Source of the DNA: Fulvia fulva
Lineage: Eukaryota; Ascomycota; Dothideomycetes; Mycosphaerellales; Mycosphaerellaceae
Length of the DNA: 64,000 nt
Assembly: GCF_020509005.1 (NCBI RefSeq)
Contig: NC_063019.1
Location: 4,154,001 to 4,218,000 of the forward strand
Direction: 5' to 3'
Shown: positions 10,386-22,539 of the stretch, piece after piece
Layout: the number at the start of each line of letters is the position of its first letter
Numbering within the stretch: the first letter of the stretch is position 1
The notes under the pieces: generated by a model
Databases searched by the model: none
Told to the model about the DNA's origin: nothing
Seen by the model: the letters and a program-made list of their open reading frames with translations, nothing else
Made by a program: the position numbers and the translations under genes

Positions 10386-11818
10386 AAGCACGAGGAGACT
10401 TGGAGAGGAGACTGAGAGCTGCATATGATCAATGTTAGTGTGCGTTCTGCGATGTCTACTGTCTGCGTTTCGATAGTTCTTCAACGTAACAAGATGCTTG
10501 TTGCACCACGTACCACTAATCCTACCGAGTTGCTGGCTTGTAGCTTAAAAATATCTGGTTTTGTGGACTGTTGACGGAGGAATCTTAAAAGGTGTTGTGC
10601 ATTCACACTGCTATGTGTCGCCTGTCATTCTGCTCTCCTACGATGCCACGACTTAGTTGTGCGCGGCAGTACGGTCAGAGTGCTACCTGCGGACAAGCTT
10701 TGAGGCTAACGAAGAACTAGACTGACGATCATGGAATGAGCTCAGCCCAACAAGGGTCTCAGGCTGCAGGCCAGGCTGTGGATAGGCAGTCCAAACAATA
10801 GCAAGGGTGGTAGCAGAACACGGCTGAAACGGCCATACTGGGGCATATATGGTGTTGTCCCCGCTGGCAGATGAGCTCATTTTGGGTCCTACCGTCCACG
10901 GCCTGGCATTCGGTCAAGCTGGTGAAGGTTGTAACTAGGAGGTAAGCAATCATTATGCGCGAAAGCAACAGTTCACGTTGCAAAGGACATAGGGTGATGT
11001 AAGATAAGGACTGATGTAAAGTGGCCTGCTTCTGCATGGAGATCCTTGTGTCCAGTCTGCCCGGCACAGGTCTCTACCACTTGCAGACACCGTATACCTA
11101 GAATGCATCACCATTGACCCCAGAAGCGGTCATAGGAATGTGTTCAACAATGCGTCCGTTGGGTCTTTTCTCTGTTACTGAAGACCTGGGCAGGCTAGCA
11201 TCTGCGTTCGCACCAACTTTTCGGTGGGCCATACAGCGAGCTGCGGCTGTGAAGGTGATTCTTCCGAACTTGTGAGCGAAAGCTGACATTGAGATGATGG
11301 TTTCAAGCTTGCGGCGTAGCGGTGGAAAAGAAGAAAGCCACCCGCCGCTACTCGATGTTGATGCTGCGAAACACTTTTCGTAAAAAACAATCCACATCAA
11401 CGCCACGAATTCTTCTTGATCTCCTTGAAGGTCTGTCTTCTTTGCTGCTCTCACCGAGGAAGGACTAGAACACCGACATCAAGAAGCTCAAGGGTTTTGA
11501 TTCGAGTCTCTTGCTTAGCGGCATCGACTTGGCGTGATTCCGACGTCTTTCGTCGCTTCCTTGTGCAACGCGCCTGTTGGTGACTTTTCCTAGCATGGTG
11601 CTGCATACGCCCACAAAGCACTGAAGCGTGTCGACGTCCTTCGGTGGGTCGATGCGCTCTGCGGCCTTCGGAAACATCAGCAGACCTTGCATATGCAAGC
11701 TGGCAGCACAGCTTCAGCCATGGCGTACTCAGCCACCGGCTGAGCCTTGATCCACCCTGACCGCCTGCGCAAAGGTTTGCAATTGTATGTACTACAACTC
11801 TCGGAGAGTCGTATCTGA
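10386..11818. other. Intergenic region, no supported gene
   Basis: Minus-strand open frames at 11831-11451, 11698-11465 and 11454-11098 overlap, shift frame, and carry no domain I recognise. They could be remnants of a decayed gene, but I cannot show it. Confidence 0.4.
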
Positions 11819-12997
11819 GTGGAGCCAACAACTCTGATCATGGCGAACATCGAGTACCACTCATCTGTTGTGTACCGGTCATGGCAGCTGCCGACCATTG
11901 CAGATCAGCCGTACCGAAAAGTCGAAGGTGGATTCTGGATTCGGGAGACCATTGATCGGCCCATAGCTGCCCCCAGAAATGGAGTCAACCAGTTTCCGTT
12001 CGGAAGGGATGAACAAGTCTATCAGTCTTTGCAGGAACGCGAGATTCGGCTGCTGATCCTGCATCCTGGCGCCGGCTGTGATCCTGTGGAGAGCTCCATT
12101 CCAGTAGTGACTCCAGACGACCCACCCGACTACGATGCAGTGTCGTATGTATGGGGGAACAGCAGCGATCGCATATGCGTCCTTGTCAATGGACACCAAA
12201 CGACGATCGGGCGAAACTTGTCGGATGTACTCCATCAGCTTCGCAGCAGGACAGAGCTGATTGTGCTTTGGATTGATGCAATATGTATCAACCAGGAAAG
12301 GGGACGCAGGTTGGGATGATGCGCGAGATCTATGCCAGGGGAACCCGCCGGTATAGCGTTCATCAGCCCATCTGGACGCTATACCGGCCTCGGCATGGAG
12401 GTACTGCGACACTTCGCGCGCAAAACGCAACTTTCGACGAACGTGCACCATGGCGAACTCTGCCAGTAGACCAAGTCATAGCGGGCTTAGGAGACATTGT
12501 ATCCCGCGAGTGGTTCTAACGCTCGTGGACGACCCAAGAAGGGGCGGTCGCCAACGTCATAGTCTTGTCCTGCGGTCCGGACCAGCTGGAGTGGAGACAC
12601 AACTGCAGAGAAGTGCTCGTTTTCATGAGAGCTATCAAAATTGCCATGGTATCGCCGCAATGGCAAAGTTCCAAGCTGGAGCAACTCGAGCGCGACCCGA
12701 TACTTGACCTACTGCAAATGCAATTGGAAAGTAGGCCCGAGGCGCAGGTATGGACAAAAGTTCCCAAAGAACCCAGATCTGCTGGAACTTGTCTATAGCA
12801 CCCGAAGGAGGAAGGTGTCCGACCCGAGGGACAAGATCTGGTCGGTGATCGGTCTTGCAGTCCTTGAAGATCGGGCAGCCGTGGAGGTGGACTACACGCT
12901 ACCAGTAGAGAGCTCGTTCCGGACATTGGCCAAGTTGGCAGCACGTAGGACCCGGGTGTTATGTAGGCTTTTAGGCGCAACGGACGAAGATGACTAA
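11819..12997 (+). pseudogene. Heterokaryon-incompatibility (HET) domain gene, decayed
   Basis: From 11819 the frame encodes an N-terminal region and then a clear HET domain: YDAVSYVWGNSSDRICVLVN followed by LWIDAICINQE. At about 12,290-12,300 the frame breaks; the domain continues one frame over as TQVGMMREIYARGTR. It breaks again near 12,345 (RYTGLGMEVLRHFARKTQ in a third frame) and returns by about 12,480 to a frame with a TAA at 12517-12519 inside EWF-stop-RSWTTQEGAV, normally a conserved W-x-x-QE block. A last shift near 12,775 leads to RRRKVSDPRDKIWSVIGLA, the usual end of the HET domain. HET proteins trigger non-self recognition cell death. At least three frameshifts plus a stop make a functional product unlikely. 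Introns could explain one break but not all. Confidence 0.85.
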
Positions 12998-13734
12998 GTG
13001 ATGTCTAGGTCACGACTCTTGAATGAGTCCTTACCGAGCGCAGCTGAGGAGGATGACCACTAGACGCAAGGACTTGGTCGGTCCGGGAGCATCAATCAGG
13101 GTGAAATGAATCACACCACCTGGAAAGAACAGGAGAGCCAGCCAGAATGCACAAGTAGACTACTGTCGACCGGGCCCCTGACGCCGGTCAATTCACAGCC
13201 GGGCCCTGTCAACGAGGCTGATCCAGGCGATGAAATCATCGCCTCTGGTTTCCATCGTCCTGAGCAAACTAGTGAGGTCAGACCGGACCTAGACTTGCTT
13301 CCAGGCGATAGCAAAGCTGCGCAGCCACGATGCAAAGCGAGCTGCACGCCTGTTCGAGGATGCTGCTATGCTGCTACGAGGTGAAAGCTTTGCGAGTTTG
13401 TGATGACTGATCCGACTCTTGTTTGGTGGCGAAGCAGACAAGCTGGAAGCTGATCGGAAAGTCCATATTCTGAAGGGAATCTAGCCGGTCGCCAGTCGAA
13501 ATCACAGAGCATGGTTCCGCGGTCGTCGATCAATGATTCTATGTGAGCGCGAGCGCAAGATCCCGACGTCTTGTAAGTCGTGTTGCCTGCTCGAGAGCTC
13601 TCTCAAATGCTCGGCGCTGTTGCGCCGAGATCGGCCAGCATCTCATCTCATCTCGTGGGCACTGGAGAACATCAATGCTTTCCATCAAGATATCTTTTCC
13701 TCTTGAAACTCAGATCAGTGGACATTTTCGCACA
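12998..13734. other. Intergenic region upstream of methyltransferase
   Basis: Holds the 3' flank of the decayed HET gene and the promoter of the methyltransferase. A 92-codon open frame at 13106-13384 has no domain. Confidence 0.4.
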
Positions 13735-14547
13735 ATGGCGACAGAAAAAGCAACCTACTCTCATGGTCATCACACCTCAGTCGTCAAGCATCACGCAAAG
13801 CGCACTGCCGAGAACTCCGCCGCATTTCTCCTGCCGCACATTGAGAGGCATCATCGAATCCTCGACATTGGTTCCGGACCGGGCTCAATAACCATTGGTT
13901 TCGCCCGACTCGCATCCGAAGGCCATGTCATCGGCGGTGATATTGTGCCTGAGGTGTTGAAGGAGGGCGAAGCTCTCGCCAAAGAGCAAAACATTAAGAA
14001 CATATCGTTCCAGCAGATCGATGCCAACGCTCTGCCATTCGAAGATGCTTCTTTCGACATAACTTTCTGCCACCAAGTGCTCCAGCATGTTGGCGACCCT
14101 GTTGGAATCCTGAAAGAAATGCGTCGTGTGACGAAGCCTGGGGGAATCGTAGCAGCTCGCGAGGCGGATTATCGAGCTTTCGTGTGGTATCCAGAGCCCA
14201 AGGAGCTTGATCGATGGGGAGATGTGTATCAAGGGATTGCGAAAGCGAATGGTGCAGAGCCCAATGCTGGCCGTTATTTGCGCAAGTGGGCTGCGGAGGC
14301 GGGATTCGGTGCTGCTAACGTCACCTTCTCATGGGCGCCGTGGAACTTCCAGCATGAAGAGGCGAAGCAGTGGGGCATTACCTGGGCTGATAGAGTGCGG
14401 TATTCGAGCTTTGCCACGTCCGCGAAGAAGCATGGTATGGCTGAAGATGCTGATTTGGAGTCGATGGCCCAGGCATGGCTGAAGTGGAGCGAGCATGAGC
14501 AAGCCTTTATGGTTGTTCCGAATGGAGAGATCATTTGCAAGGTGTAG
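13735..14547 (+). CDS. Class I SAM-dependent methyltransferase (UbiE/Methyltransf_11 type)
   Basis: A single exon of 270 residues from the ATG at 13735. SAM-binding motif I is RILDIGSGPG at residues 41-50. It is followed by an acidic residue ending strand 2 (VIGGDIVPE), the motif region NALPFEDASFDITFCHQVLQ, and LKEMRRVTKPGG before strand 5. The C-terminal third holds Trp-rich sequence (FSWAPWNFQHEEAKQWGITW) that probably shapes the substrate pocket. The frame stays open 64 codons upstream (to 13543), but that stretch resembles 5' UTR and the family starts close to motif I, so I prefer the downstream Met. Relatives act on small molecules such as sterols, quinones or secondary metabolites; the substrate cannot be told here. 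No biosynthetic partner lies beside it. Confidence 0.88.
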   Translation: MATEKATYSHGHHTSVVKHHAKRTAENSAAFLLPHIERHHRILDIGSGPGSITIGFARLASEGHVIGGDIVPEVLKEGEALAKEQNIKNISFQQIDANALPFEDASFDITFCHQVLQHVGDPVGILKEMRRVTKPGGIVAAREADYRAFVWYPEPKELDRWGDVYQGIAKANGAEPNAGRYLRKWAAEAGFGAANVTFSWAPWNFQHEEAKQWGITWADRVRYSSFATSAKKHGMAEDADLESMAQAWLKWSEHEQAFMVVPNGEIICKV

Positions 14548-15200
14548 GTAGAAAGGAGTAGGAGCCCTTGATCCATATCGTTTCTCGAAGCCGGCCCATG
14601 CCGGATCCACGTGCCAGTCGCCTGATCACCGTGTTTCGTCCCTGGAAGTTCGTGTTCTGTACATTGAATAGACTCTTCTCCAGGCATGAGCAGCTTGGGA
14701 TGCACGGGAGAGTGTTCTTGTCTCGGTCAACCCAGGATTTTGACAAGTGCCAGCGATACCTCAATACTGGAGGTATCCACGTTCAGATAGCCTAGGCGAT
14801 CATATCGAAGCTCATGCCTGCAGTGGATTGAGGAGTGAACTGCTCCAGCGCTGCTTCAACACGTTGCCAGGGCGATGAGCAGGCCAGCAAGAGCTTGGGG
14901 GCAACAATTGATCAGCCTGCAGAATGTTGCTGTGCCACTAGACGATCAGCTTCCGACTTATTGAGCGAAGGCACCCGAAACGAAGTCGCCGTCGTCCCGG
15001 AGCTTGCGGAGGGCCACGACGGGCGGCTAAGTGTAGGGGCTGCCGAGCGATAATTACATACATTCGGACACCAATAGCGTAGTATCTTAAACGAAGGGGA
15101 GACTGCGCCCGTGCTTGTGGCTGTGGCTGTTGGTCTCTCCGCCTTAGCGATGCAGACAGCGACACTTTTGATTAGTTAAAACCGATTGTGCATAGCACCT
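14548..15200. other. Intergenic region
   Basis: Downstream flank of the methyltransferase; small open frames on both strands without domains. Nothing else seen. Confidence 0.4.
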
Positions 15201-15420
15201 GTAAGTAGCTAGATTTTGGCGCTACTGGAATTCTGTTTCTCCGACCCGTGCGGCGAACCGACTACGAGGCCTCGCTCGCTCTCTTGCTCGCACACTACTA
15301 GCAGCAGGTACTGTCTATATACGAATAGCGCTCGGCGGTTGCCTTCGCTCACCTTTGAGGCAGGCCTCTGCCTCTCCTCAACATTTTAGAGAAACGACAT
15401 CCCACAAGCCTTTGGAGCGC
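15201..15420 (+). repeat. Dispersed repeat R, copy 1 (TATA-containing, promoter-like)
   Basis: This segment is clearly similar, in the same orientation, to 50801-51010. Shared landmarks in order: AAGTAGCTAGATT, TTTCTCCGACCCGT, a CTATATATACG-like TATA element before ATAGCG and TCGG, then AGGCAGGC, TCTGCCTCTC and a CA-rich ATTTT end. The order (TATA element, then a pyrimidine-rich stretch) resembles the promoter half of an LTR or another mobile-element 5' region. I cannot place it in a known family. Confidence 0.7.
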
Positions 15421-16193
15421 TGTCATCACTGTTCATGGCTTCCATCTAACATTGAATGTTGTTGAAGCTCATGCGCGTCACGCTTGTCTATCTCCTTTTC
15501 AGACCGCTGCTGTCGCTCGATGATGTGGTGTTGAAGTGAAGCCACCAGATCCGAGCTTGCGAGGGTCTAATGACAGCCCGCGCAGATTTGCAGATTGCTA
15601 CAAACACGCGACTTTACGCGTTCTAACACTTAGAGGCCCGTAAGATACTATATACGACGGAATTTTGTTAGCGATATATAGCCCAAAGGTGTAGTGTTAG
15701 GGCGTAGCTAGCGACGAGCGCCAATACAACCCGAAGTAACAGATTTATAATCTAGTTTTTCGATTGTTTAGGTCGTAGCTTTAATGCTATAATAATCAAT
15801 ATGTAAATTAAATTAACTAACTCGCCGAAATCCCGAACACGTATTGTTTTGTTTCCCGTATTCCGCGTTGTGTCGAGGGCTATCGCAAAGCGCGTGCTTT
15901 ATTTGTCGTCGTTCGGATGCAGTATTCTACAACAGGGCGCGGGTTGTCACTAGACGCTCCGCAGAGAGCCGCCTTGGCGGTGGTGCCTGAGGCGCGTCCA
16001 GGTCACGAGATAGACGCTTGTCTGGATGGAGCTCGGCATCTGCTCCCGAGTCGCCACGCCAACACGACACGCCAAGCCCAGTCTTCTCATCGTTGCAACG
16101 ACACATGTCGCGCCATCATCGCCATTTCTGGCACGACTTTGACTTCACCCTCGTTCCTGAAGTGGACCACGGAATTACATCACGGAGACTGTG
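15421..16193. other. Intergenic region with a short RIP-like relic
   Basis: At about 15,600-15,830 the sequence changes to the TpA-rich, CpG-retaining texture of the large islands, suggesting a small mutated repeat remnant next to copy 1 of repeat R. The rest is ordinary; the end holds the promoter of the next gene. Confidence 0.5.
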
Positions 16194-17453
16194 ATGGCGC
16201 TGCGACGAGCGACTCTGGGTGGCGCACGGCAGCTACGGCGAGCACAGTCTACGAAAGATGCGTGTCAAATATTCAACGCCGTCATACTTTGCCCCATCCC
16301 ATTACGGCGCCATCTCAGCTTGACGCCTTTGCGGCAATCCGATCGGCCGGAACGATCCTGGAAACCTTCCGATGACCGTCTGAAATCTATGGCGGAGGAA
16401 AGACTACCCTTGTCTGAAGAAGGCCGCACCTTACGCAAAGCGCTTGAGGATGGTCACCAGGACCCCTTCCATACGCTCCAAGGCTTCGCAAAGACGCAGC
16501 AGCCCGACCCTGAAATGGTGCGAGTGACATTAGTAGCTGCCATGATGCGCCTTATGAGGATGCCAGGACGAGCTCGGCGGAAAGACTTCATATCAAGCAG
16601 AGATCCACCTATCGCCCGCTCTCTGCTTGAGCACATGTGGTCCGATGTCGAACGGTGGTTGCCCTTGCTACTAGGCGACCTTAGAGCTTTAGAGGCGCTT
16701 TGCTACTTTGCAGTAGCCGAAGGTCTGGACAAGCACATGCTTGATTGGGTGACAGTAGAGGACTCGTTCAACATCAAGTCTGTTGGCCCAACCGGTTGGG
16801 TTTGGCAGAGCAGATCATGGCGCGCGACTGTGTTACGTTGTTTGTGCCGAGCTTATGGCTTGCACGCTGAATCTCACGACCTCAACCAGGCCTTGCAGGC
16901 CTTCTTCACGGTGCGCGACAGAGAAATTCCGGGGCAGAACCGCAAGGATTACTTCCGGGTAGATCTGTCGCCCGCTTTGTTTGGCCTTACATCCCTCTTA
17001 TGTACGGGAAGTTATTATCGCACTGATAGGTGCTTGTTCGAGGAGTTCACGTCAACTGCCAGCGATGTGCTGCGGAACAAGCATATACCTCGACGTTTCG
17101 GGGATGCACTCAATAGCGCGAGACTACCTTTGTATCACCCTACGTCTCCAGATATCTCTAGCGCCACCGAACTTCTCTCCACGAAGGGAGACGAGTTAGC
17201 TCAGATGGCCACTGGACCGCTTGCACAATACGCTCTAACGGATTTTCTGGTGCGTATAGCTGTTGTGGCTACAGCAAATGGTCAGGCGAAGCCGGTCGCG
17301 GATGTCAAGCAAACGTACTTGGGACTATTTGGCGTAGATATGCCAGCTCCGGAGAGGGATCAGCGCATTGTGGGCCTATCCTGGAAGAAAAGCCACAAGG
17401 GTGATCAGCCATCCCAGAGTCGAGACTTGACGTTCAAGCGTCTTGAGCTGTAA
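16194..17453 (+). CDS. Unknown protein, possibly mitochondrial
   Basis: A single open frame of 419 residues begins at the ATG at 16194. The N-terminus (MALRRATLGGARQLRRAQST) has Arg, Ala, Leu and Ser but no acid, as in mitochondrial presequences. The body is helical and mixed, with LRALEALCYFAVAEG, a Trp-rich GPTGWVWQSRSWRATVLRCL region and a C-terminus ending KRLEL. I recognise no catalytic motif or domain. Length, codon texture and absence of stops support a real gene; an intron is not needed. Function not assigned. Confidence 0.7.
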   Translation: MALRRATLGGARQLRRAQSTKDACQIFNAVILCPIPLRRHLSLTPLRQSDRPERSWKPSDDRLKSMAEERLPLSEEGRTLRKALEDGHQDPFHTLQGFAKTQQPDPEMVRVTLVAAMMRLMRMPGRARRKDFISSRDPPIARSLLEHMWSDVERWLPLLLGDLRALEALCYFAVAEGLDKHMLDWVTVEDSFNIKSVGPTGWVWQSRSWRATVLRCLCRAYGLHAESHDLNQALQAFFTVRDREIPGQNRKDYFRVDLSPALFGLTSLLCTGSYYRTDRCLFEEFTSTASDVLRNKHIPRRFGDALNSARLPLYHPTSPDISSATELLSTKGDELAQMATGPLAQYALTDFLVRIAVVATANGQAKPVADVKQTYLGLFGVDMPAPERDQRIVGLSWKKSHKGDQPSQSRDLTFKRLEL

Positions 17454-19862
17454 CGATGCTCATGGGCATCTGGAACTGGAACGACCGACTATGTTCACCC
17501 CGCTGGTCTCGCCGATCTCCTTACCGAAGGGTTAGCTTCAGTCTAAAAGAAGCGCTAGATCTTTTGCTTCTACAGGGTGTCAAGTGCATACGTGGATAGT
17601 GTCAGTCGTGGCGTTGATCGCTGGAGTCGTCTCATTCGCTAAAATCCAACGGAAACCCCCTTCTTTCGCCCATTCTGTACTGCCGACTGGCTATACAGTG
17701 AGTGAGCACTAAAGACACTATCCACACATGCACGAAACACCCTGTACATGCGTGAAAAATATGCCGCACCCGGAGGTCATTCATTGGACGACAGAGACAT
17801 CCAAATTCGCCAGTCGCTGATCGACCTAAATCGAGTCGCGACGACAGCTGGCTCGACCTGCTGACCTTTGTTCGTTGAAGCCGCGAGGTATCCTGGACAG
17901 ATCAAGGAGTCAGTCATACAGTGCACCGCAGTGGTCATTTTGATACAGGGCTCCTTGCGGTATCGCAAATACTGGCATCTATCCGATTGCGATACCACCG
18001 CACAGGCGCTTCAAGACATACGACAACGACTCGATCGCTTTACATACTGTGCAGAGGAGATTACTGCACAGTGAAGTTCTCATGATCTTAGGTGAAGAAT
18101 GGCAGTAGGCCGAATGCATTGTACAGACCTCACGCCCAACCTCTTTATCGCTGCACCATGGACCGTACAATAAGGCACAGCTACCTCTATGAGAAATCAA
18201 CATGGCAGACCGACCTCAAGGGTAGTGAACACACCCAACCCCTTCGCGAGTGCTTCCCTCTCTACAGCAGACAGCTCCAACGGTACCGACATCAAGGCCC
18301 AGGAACTCGTACAAGGCGGAGAAATCCTGGACAGATTCAGTGCCGAGAGTCCGATCTTTACACTATGCATCTTCGGTCAGCTGTTGACCTCTATCATTGA
18401 CGGTCGATGGCTTACGACGGCGTGATATGGGCTCGGGACAGTATGCGTCTCAGCGTCGAATACGTATTGCTGACACACTTGGGAAGTGATGGCATCATCT
18501 GGTATGATATTGTGGCCAGTGCTGCCAGCGGCGAGGCAGAAGCATTGTGGATCCGTGGCTGCCAGCACGCAACTGCCATTGTGATGGGTAATGCAGTACA
18601 GTGGTGGTGACTTGGTTCCACTTACGGTGCAAGCAAGATGGTCGCCGCGAGCATGTGAGTAGTGGGCATGGTCGTAATGCAATCGTTGTGGTGGAGGAAA
18701 GGTGCTTGAGAAGTGGAGTGCAGATGGTGGTCATGCGTGGGACCGTATGTATGTATACGTCCGCAAGTCTGTCCGATAATAGGCCTCGACGTTCCCAAGG
18801 ACGCGTGAGTTGTCGAATTCGAGTATCAGGGCTCAGCCTGCTTGCAGTCTGCTCGGACTCAAGCAGAGGCAATCTTGGGCAATATCCAACGAAGGGGCAT
18901 CACGCTTCGGAAGGGGATGGGTGAGAGCAACACAAAGCTGGTGTCGCGCGGTCAAACATCCAGCACCCTGATATGTAGTCTTCTATTTCCGTGGCCAATA
19001 CCAGTTCGACCTCGCAGTCCCAAGCACCTGGCACTCAACAGAGCGTATCAGGTAGATCTTCGAGCGGCTGACTCGTCTGTCTTGACAGACACCTCACGGC
19101 CGTCCGCAAAGCATATATGCAAGGTAGTAAGATATAGGGATCGTACTTGTCACAATGCTGAGCTCACAACCTTTTCGAAGCCCTGCGATGCTTCAGGAAG
19201 TCGAAAGACTGTCGACGCTCCATGGAAATCCTTGCAACAATCGAGGGTCTAGAAGCTATCATTACAACAAGCCACCGTGCTGTACTCGTATATACGGAGA
19301 CTGTCTGCGGACGTTTCTGCCCAGTCTTGCAGCCTGCGGAAGTGCAGGCGGAACCTTCGATGGACAGATGTCGAGCAGTTTGGGGTCCCTGAACGAGGCT
19401 TTCGACGTGCTTCTCGGCTGTACTGTACCTCAACTATGTGACACTGACGATGACGACGGCTGGAGTTCAAAGCGTGCTCTGGGAAGTCTGAGCTTGAGGA
19501 GTCGTGGGGGTAGTTGGCGGCGGCAGTAGCTGGCGTAGGAGTGCTTGTCGGTCAAGGCCGTAATATGATGTCCAACGAATCCTCGTGCATGAGCGAAGTC
19601 GCCATGCCTCTGTCATTGTTAGTCAGCAGCGAAGGCAGATATTCAAGACAGGCACGAAATGCAGCATCAATCCTTCATCACTAGTCAAAGGTATTGTTTC
19701 ATTGCTCAGCTAAAAGGATCAGCATCGTAACCATGCCGATGACTACTTAGACATCGCACGCAGCGATGCCGATCCTTGGGTTGCTTGCGAAGGAACCAAT
19801 CAGGAGCTGTGCGAGCGAATATGTGCGAGGGGTACAAGACCTGCAAGATCACTCACACCGCC
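17454..19862. other. Long intergenic region, no supported gene
   Basis: About 2.4 kb with many short overlapping frames (for example 18189-18425 and 19155-19529 plus, 18872-18495 minus). None has a domain, and none joins convincingly to another by GT-AG introns. Base texture is ordinary, not RIP-like. A degraded gene is possible. Confidence 0.4.
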
Positions 19863-21615
19863 TCATGTCCACACTGGACGTATCTTCGCATCCTTCTTCG
19901 GTCCATCCCAGTCAACTTCTGCTTGTTCTGCGAAATGTTAGCCAATAGTTAAAACCTTGTCGAGATTGTGGACTCACCTGGATTCTCAGCCTCTGCAGCG
20001 ATCGCCTTGCGGTGGATGTCGATCTTCTTGCTGTCCTCCGCCCCCTTCTTGTAGGCGTTCCAATCTTTCACGCCTGTGCTCTTTCTTCCCTTGCTTAGTT
20101 CGACGCCGTTATTCTTGAGAAAGTCGTCTGCGATCTTGGTGGCGTTCTCGCGGAAGGTCATGAGCTGCATGTGAGAGGCCCAATTGGCTTGATCTTCGTC
20201 CTCCACAGGTGTTTGCTGCGAGTCGTGTCTCTGTGGCTGGGCGCTGGCATCTGCTGCTGGATCGACGTTGCCATCGGCGTCCTTGTCTGTCACAGGCAAT
20301 GGCAGATCTGTCGGAAGCAATGGCGACGGTGGTTGTGAGAGCATTGGTGATGGCGAGAGGGGTGGCGAATCTCGTGCGGGCATCGCTGTAGCGAGCTTGT
20401 CGATCTGTGCATCGACGTCCACCTCCAATTCATCCTCCCAAATCTGATCATCTTCCTCGCGAACGATGTCGGCATCCATGAAGTCTCCGTCTGAGGCCAC
20501 AGACTCATTGTCACTGAAGCCGTTCCAGTCTCCATAATCGAAAGCATCACCCCCGGCTTCGCTCCCGTCCTCGTCATCACTGCTGTCAGCATAGCCCAGC
20601 AGCTCTGAGAACTCGGACCGATGTGTTGTGTGGCCTCATCCTCAATCTCTTCAACATGTGGTTGTCTTGACTTAGATCCGCTGTCGGAAATGACTGGATC
20701 TACAGCATCGACGTGCGAAAGGGTATCCTCGATCATTCCGTCGTTGGCATGATCCGGCGAGTCGCTGGCAGCTGACTGGGACTGTGAGGCGCCAGCATCG
20801 TCATTGACGACTTTGAGCTCGTGGAGGCGATCAAGCTTCGCCTGTGCCTCCTCGTTCTCCTTTCTGATGCGGTCAGCCAAGACATGCTCATCAGCCTTCT
20901 TGGCCCGAGCCTCCTCCTCTTCTTTCTCCTTCTCGGCCCTCCTCGAAAGCTCGGCGGCTAGTCCAATGCAGTAGCTGTTCTTGCTGGACTGGCCTTTCTG
21001 CGAGCGCGCCCACTCAACAGCTTGGTTGTAGACCATTTCGAACGCGTTGGCCGCCATCAACGTACTCTGCGCGATACCATAGAAGGTGACGACCAGCGCG
21101 CCGGCTGCAGAGCTTCGGTACAACTTGCTGGGCTGCAGTACGCGAGGTGCTGTGGTGTAGGATTCGCAGTCAAAGAAGCTCTGCATTGCTAAGCACAAAT
21201 CGCCCACGTACGTGTTCTTGAGGACTCGCTTGGAACAGTCGCCGTCAACACGCTGAATGGAGACAGCGCTGCTGCCAGCGTACTTGCGTTGCTCCTCGGG
21301 AGTCTCATGGGCAAGCACATCCGCCTTCTCGAGGTTATGCAGCTTCATCAACTTTGAAGCGAGGTAGACCGCGGCTTTGGTCTCTGGTTCGTCCTGTGGG
21401 CCATTCTTCGCACGATCGAGGCACTTCTTGATACGCTGCAAGATGGCATCGGCGACGTCTGATGTGCTGGAAGTGACTCTGATGGAGGCGGAGTCGGCCT
21501 TCTCTATCAAAGTCGCTTTGTACAGTGCTGGCGTGAGCTTTGGTTTGGCTCTCTGACGCTTCTTGGGGGATGCATCTTCGTGGTCGCTTTCGACAGATGG
21601 CCGCTTGTCGGCCAT
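19863..21615 (-). CDS. DUF2786-domain protein with one internal frameshift
   Basis: Begins at the ATG at 21615-21613. After a basic nuclear-type N-terminus (SPKKRQRAKPK), residues about 57-102 match DUF2786 (AILQRIKKCLDRAKNG, then AAVYLASKLMKLHNLEKADV); a middle domain and a charged coiled coil (EKEKEEEEARAKKADEH) follow. Near 20,620-20,640 the frame breaks: before it reads VEEIEDEATQHIG, after it the coding frame continues FSELLGYADSSDDEDG and an acidic stretch. The last intron is 19977-19928 (GTGAGT...TCGCAG), and the final exon encodes EQAEVDWDGPKKDAKIRPVW and ends at 19863. No normal-sized intron fixes the break, so it is an indel in the allele or an assembly error. DUF2786 proteins have no firmly known function. 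Confidence 0.75.
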
Positions 21616-22539
21616 TGTGTGAGGTGGTAGAAGTGGTGTGGAAGGTTGAGGAAGCCAGAAAGTTTGCTCTTTGCTGGTGACGAGGTAGAATGGAGCATTG
21701 CAGTTCCAGGTTGTGTGAGCGTTTGTCTTTCGTTTCGGCACTGCCCGCATGTGAGCACTGTTTGTAAGGTTCACTAGTGAGGCCAGACAGAGGTTCCGCC
21801 ACTGACAGGTAATGAGAGACAGCCATCTCAACTGGAAGAATCGTCATCAAAGCCTTTCAACATCACTGGATGTTGAATAGGCACGACCGCCCCATCTTGA
21901 CCTCCAGGAGTCGGACAAATCGAGAGTTGCCGTTGCTTCTGAGCACTGTTGGCCAGAGCTTTTAACGATATACAGTAGGAGCAACGTGAGACAGCTAAGA
22001 ACATAGTGGAGCTTACCTGTCAGTCCGTTGATGACCTACCAACCCACAGCAACCTGTACATCCGAGACAAGCTTCAACGCACCCTGCCCTAGCATGCGAG
22101 CCCGACTGAAATCCTTATACTGAGGACATCGGCAACGCCGCTGATGATGCTGACTTCGACGGGGGAGTTGGAGGAAGAAGTGCTGAGGTCGTGTCCTGAG
22201 TCGTTATATCTGCAATGGTTGTGGAGATACGTAGACCCAGACTGATCAACAAACAAACGAGTCAAAAATGAGGTGAATGACTTGATTGTTTGTACCCTGC
22301 TAGCTCGTGACTTGCCTTGCAAGTGAATACACAGCATCTGACTTGCCTTGGTTGCTCAACTTGTGACGTGCTAAGACCTATATCGTCGTCGTTACTAGTG
22401 TTACTGTCGGAGGTGTTGTTGCCGGAGTTCTCACCCTATTGAACAGCTCTTTCTCAATCGTTATCACCCCTTGCTTGCACCAGCTTTTCAAGGTCATTAG
22501 GTTGTTAATAGTGCTTACTGCTATGTGCCTTCACTTCGG
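21616..22539. other. Upstream flank of the DUF2786 gene, to the island edge
   Basis: Holds the DUF2786 promoter, then sequence without a recognisable gene. The texture shifts at about 22,500-22,540 to the TpA-rich, CA/TG-poor RIP state. Confidence 0.45.

Noticed and set aside
13225..13244. Hairpin AGGCGATGA-AA-TCATCGCCT
   Set aside because: Single 9-bp stem in ordinary intergenic sequence with no T-run or repeat context; within chance.
17868..19529. Series of short frames as a multi-exon gene
   Set aside because: No consistent GT-AG joins keep a frame and no domain is recognisable.
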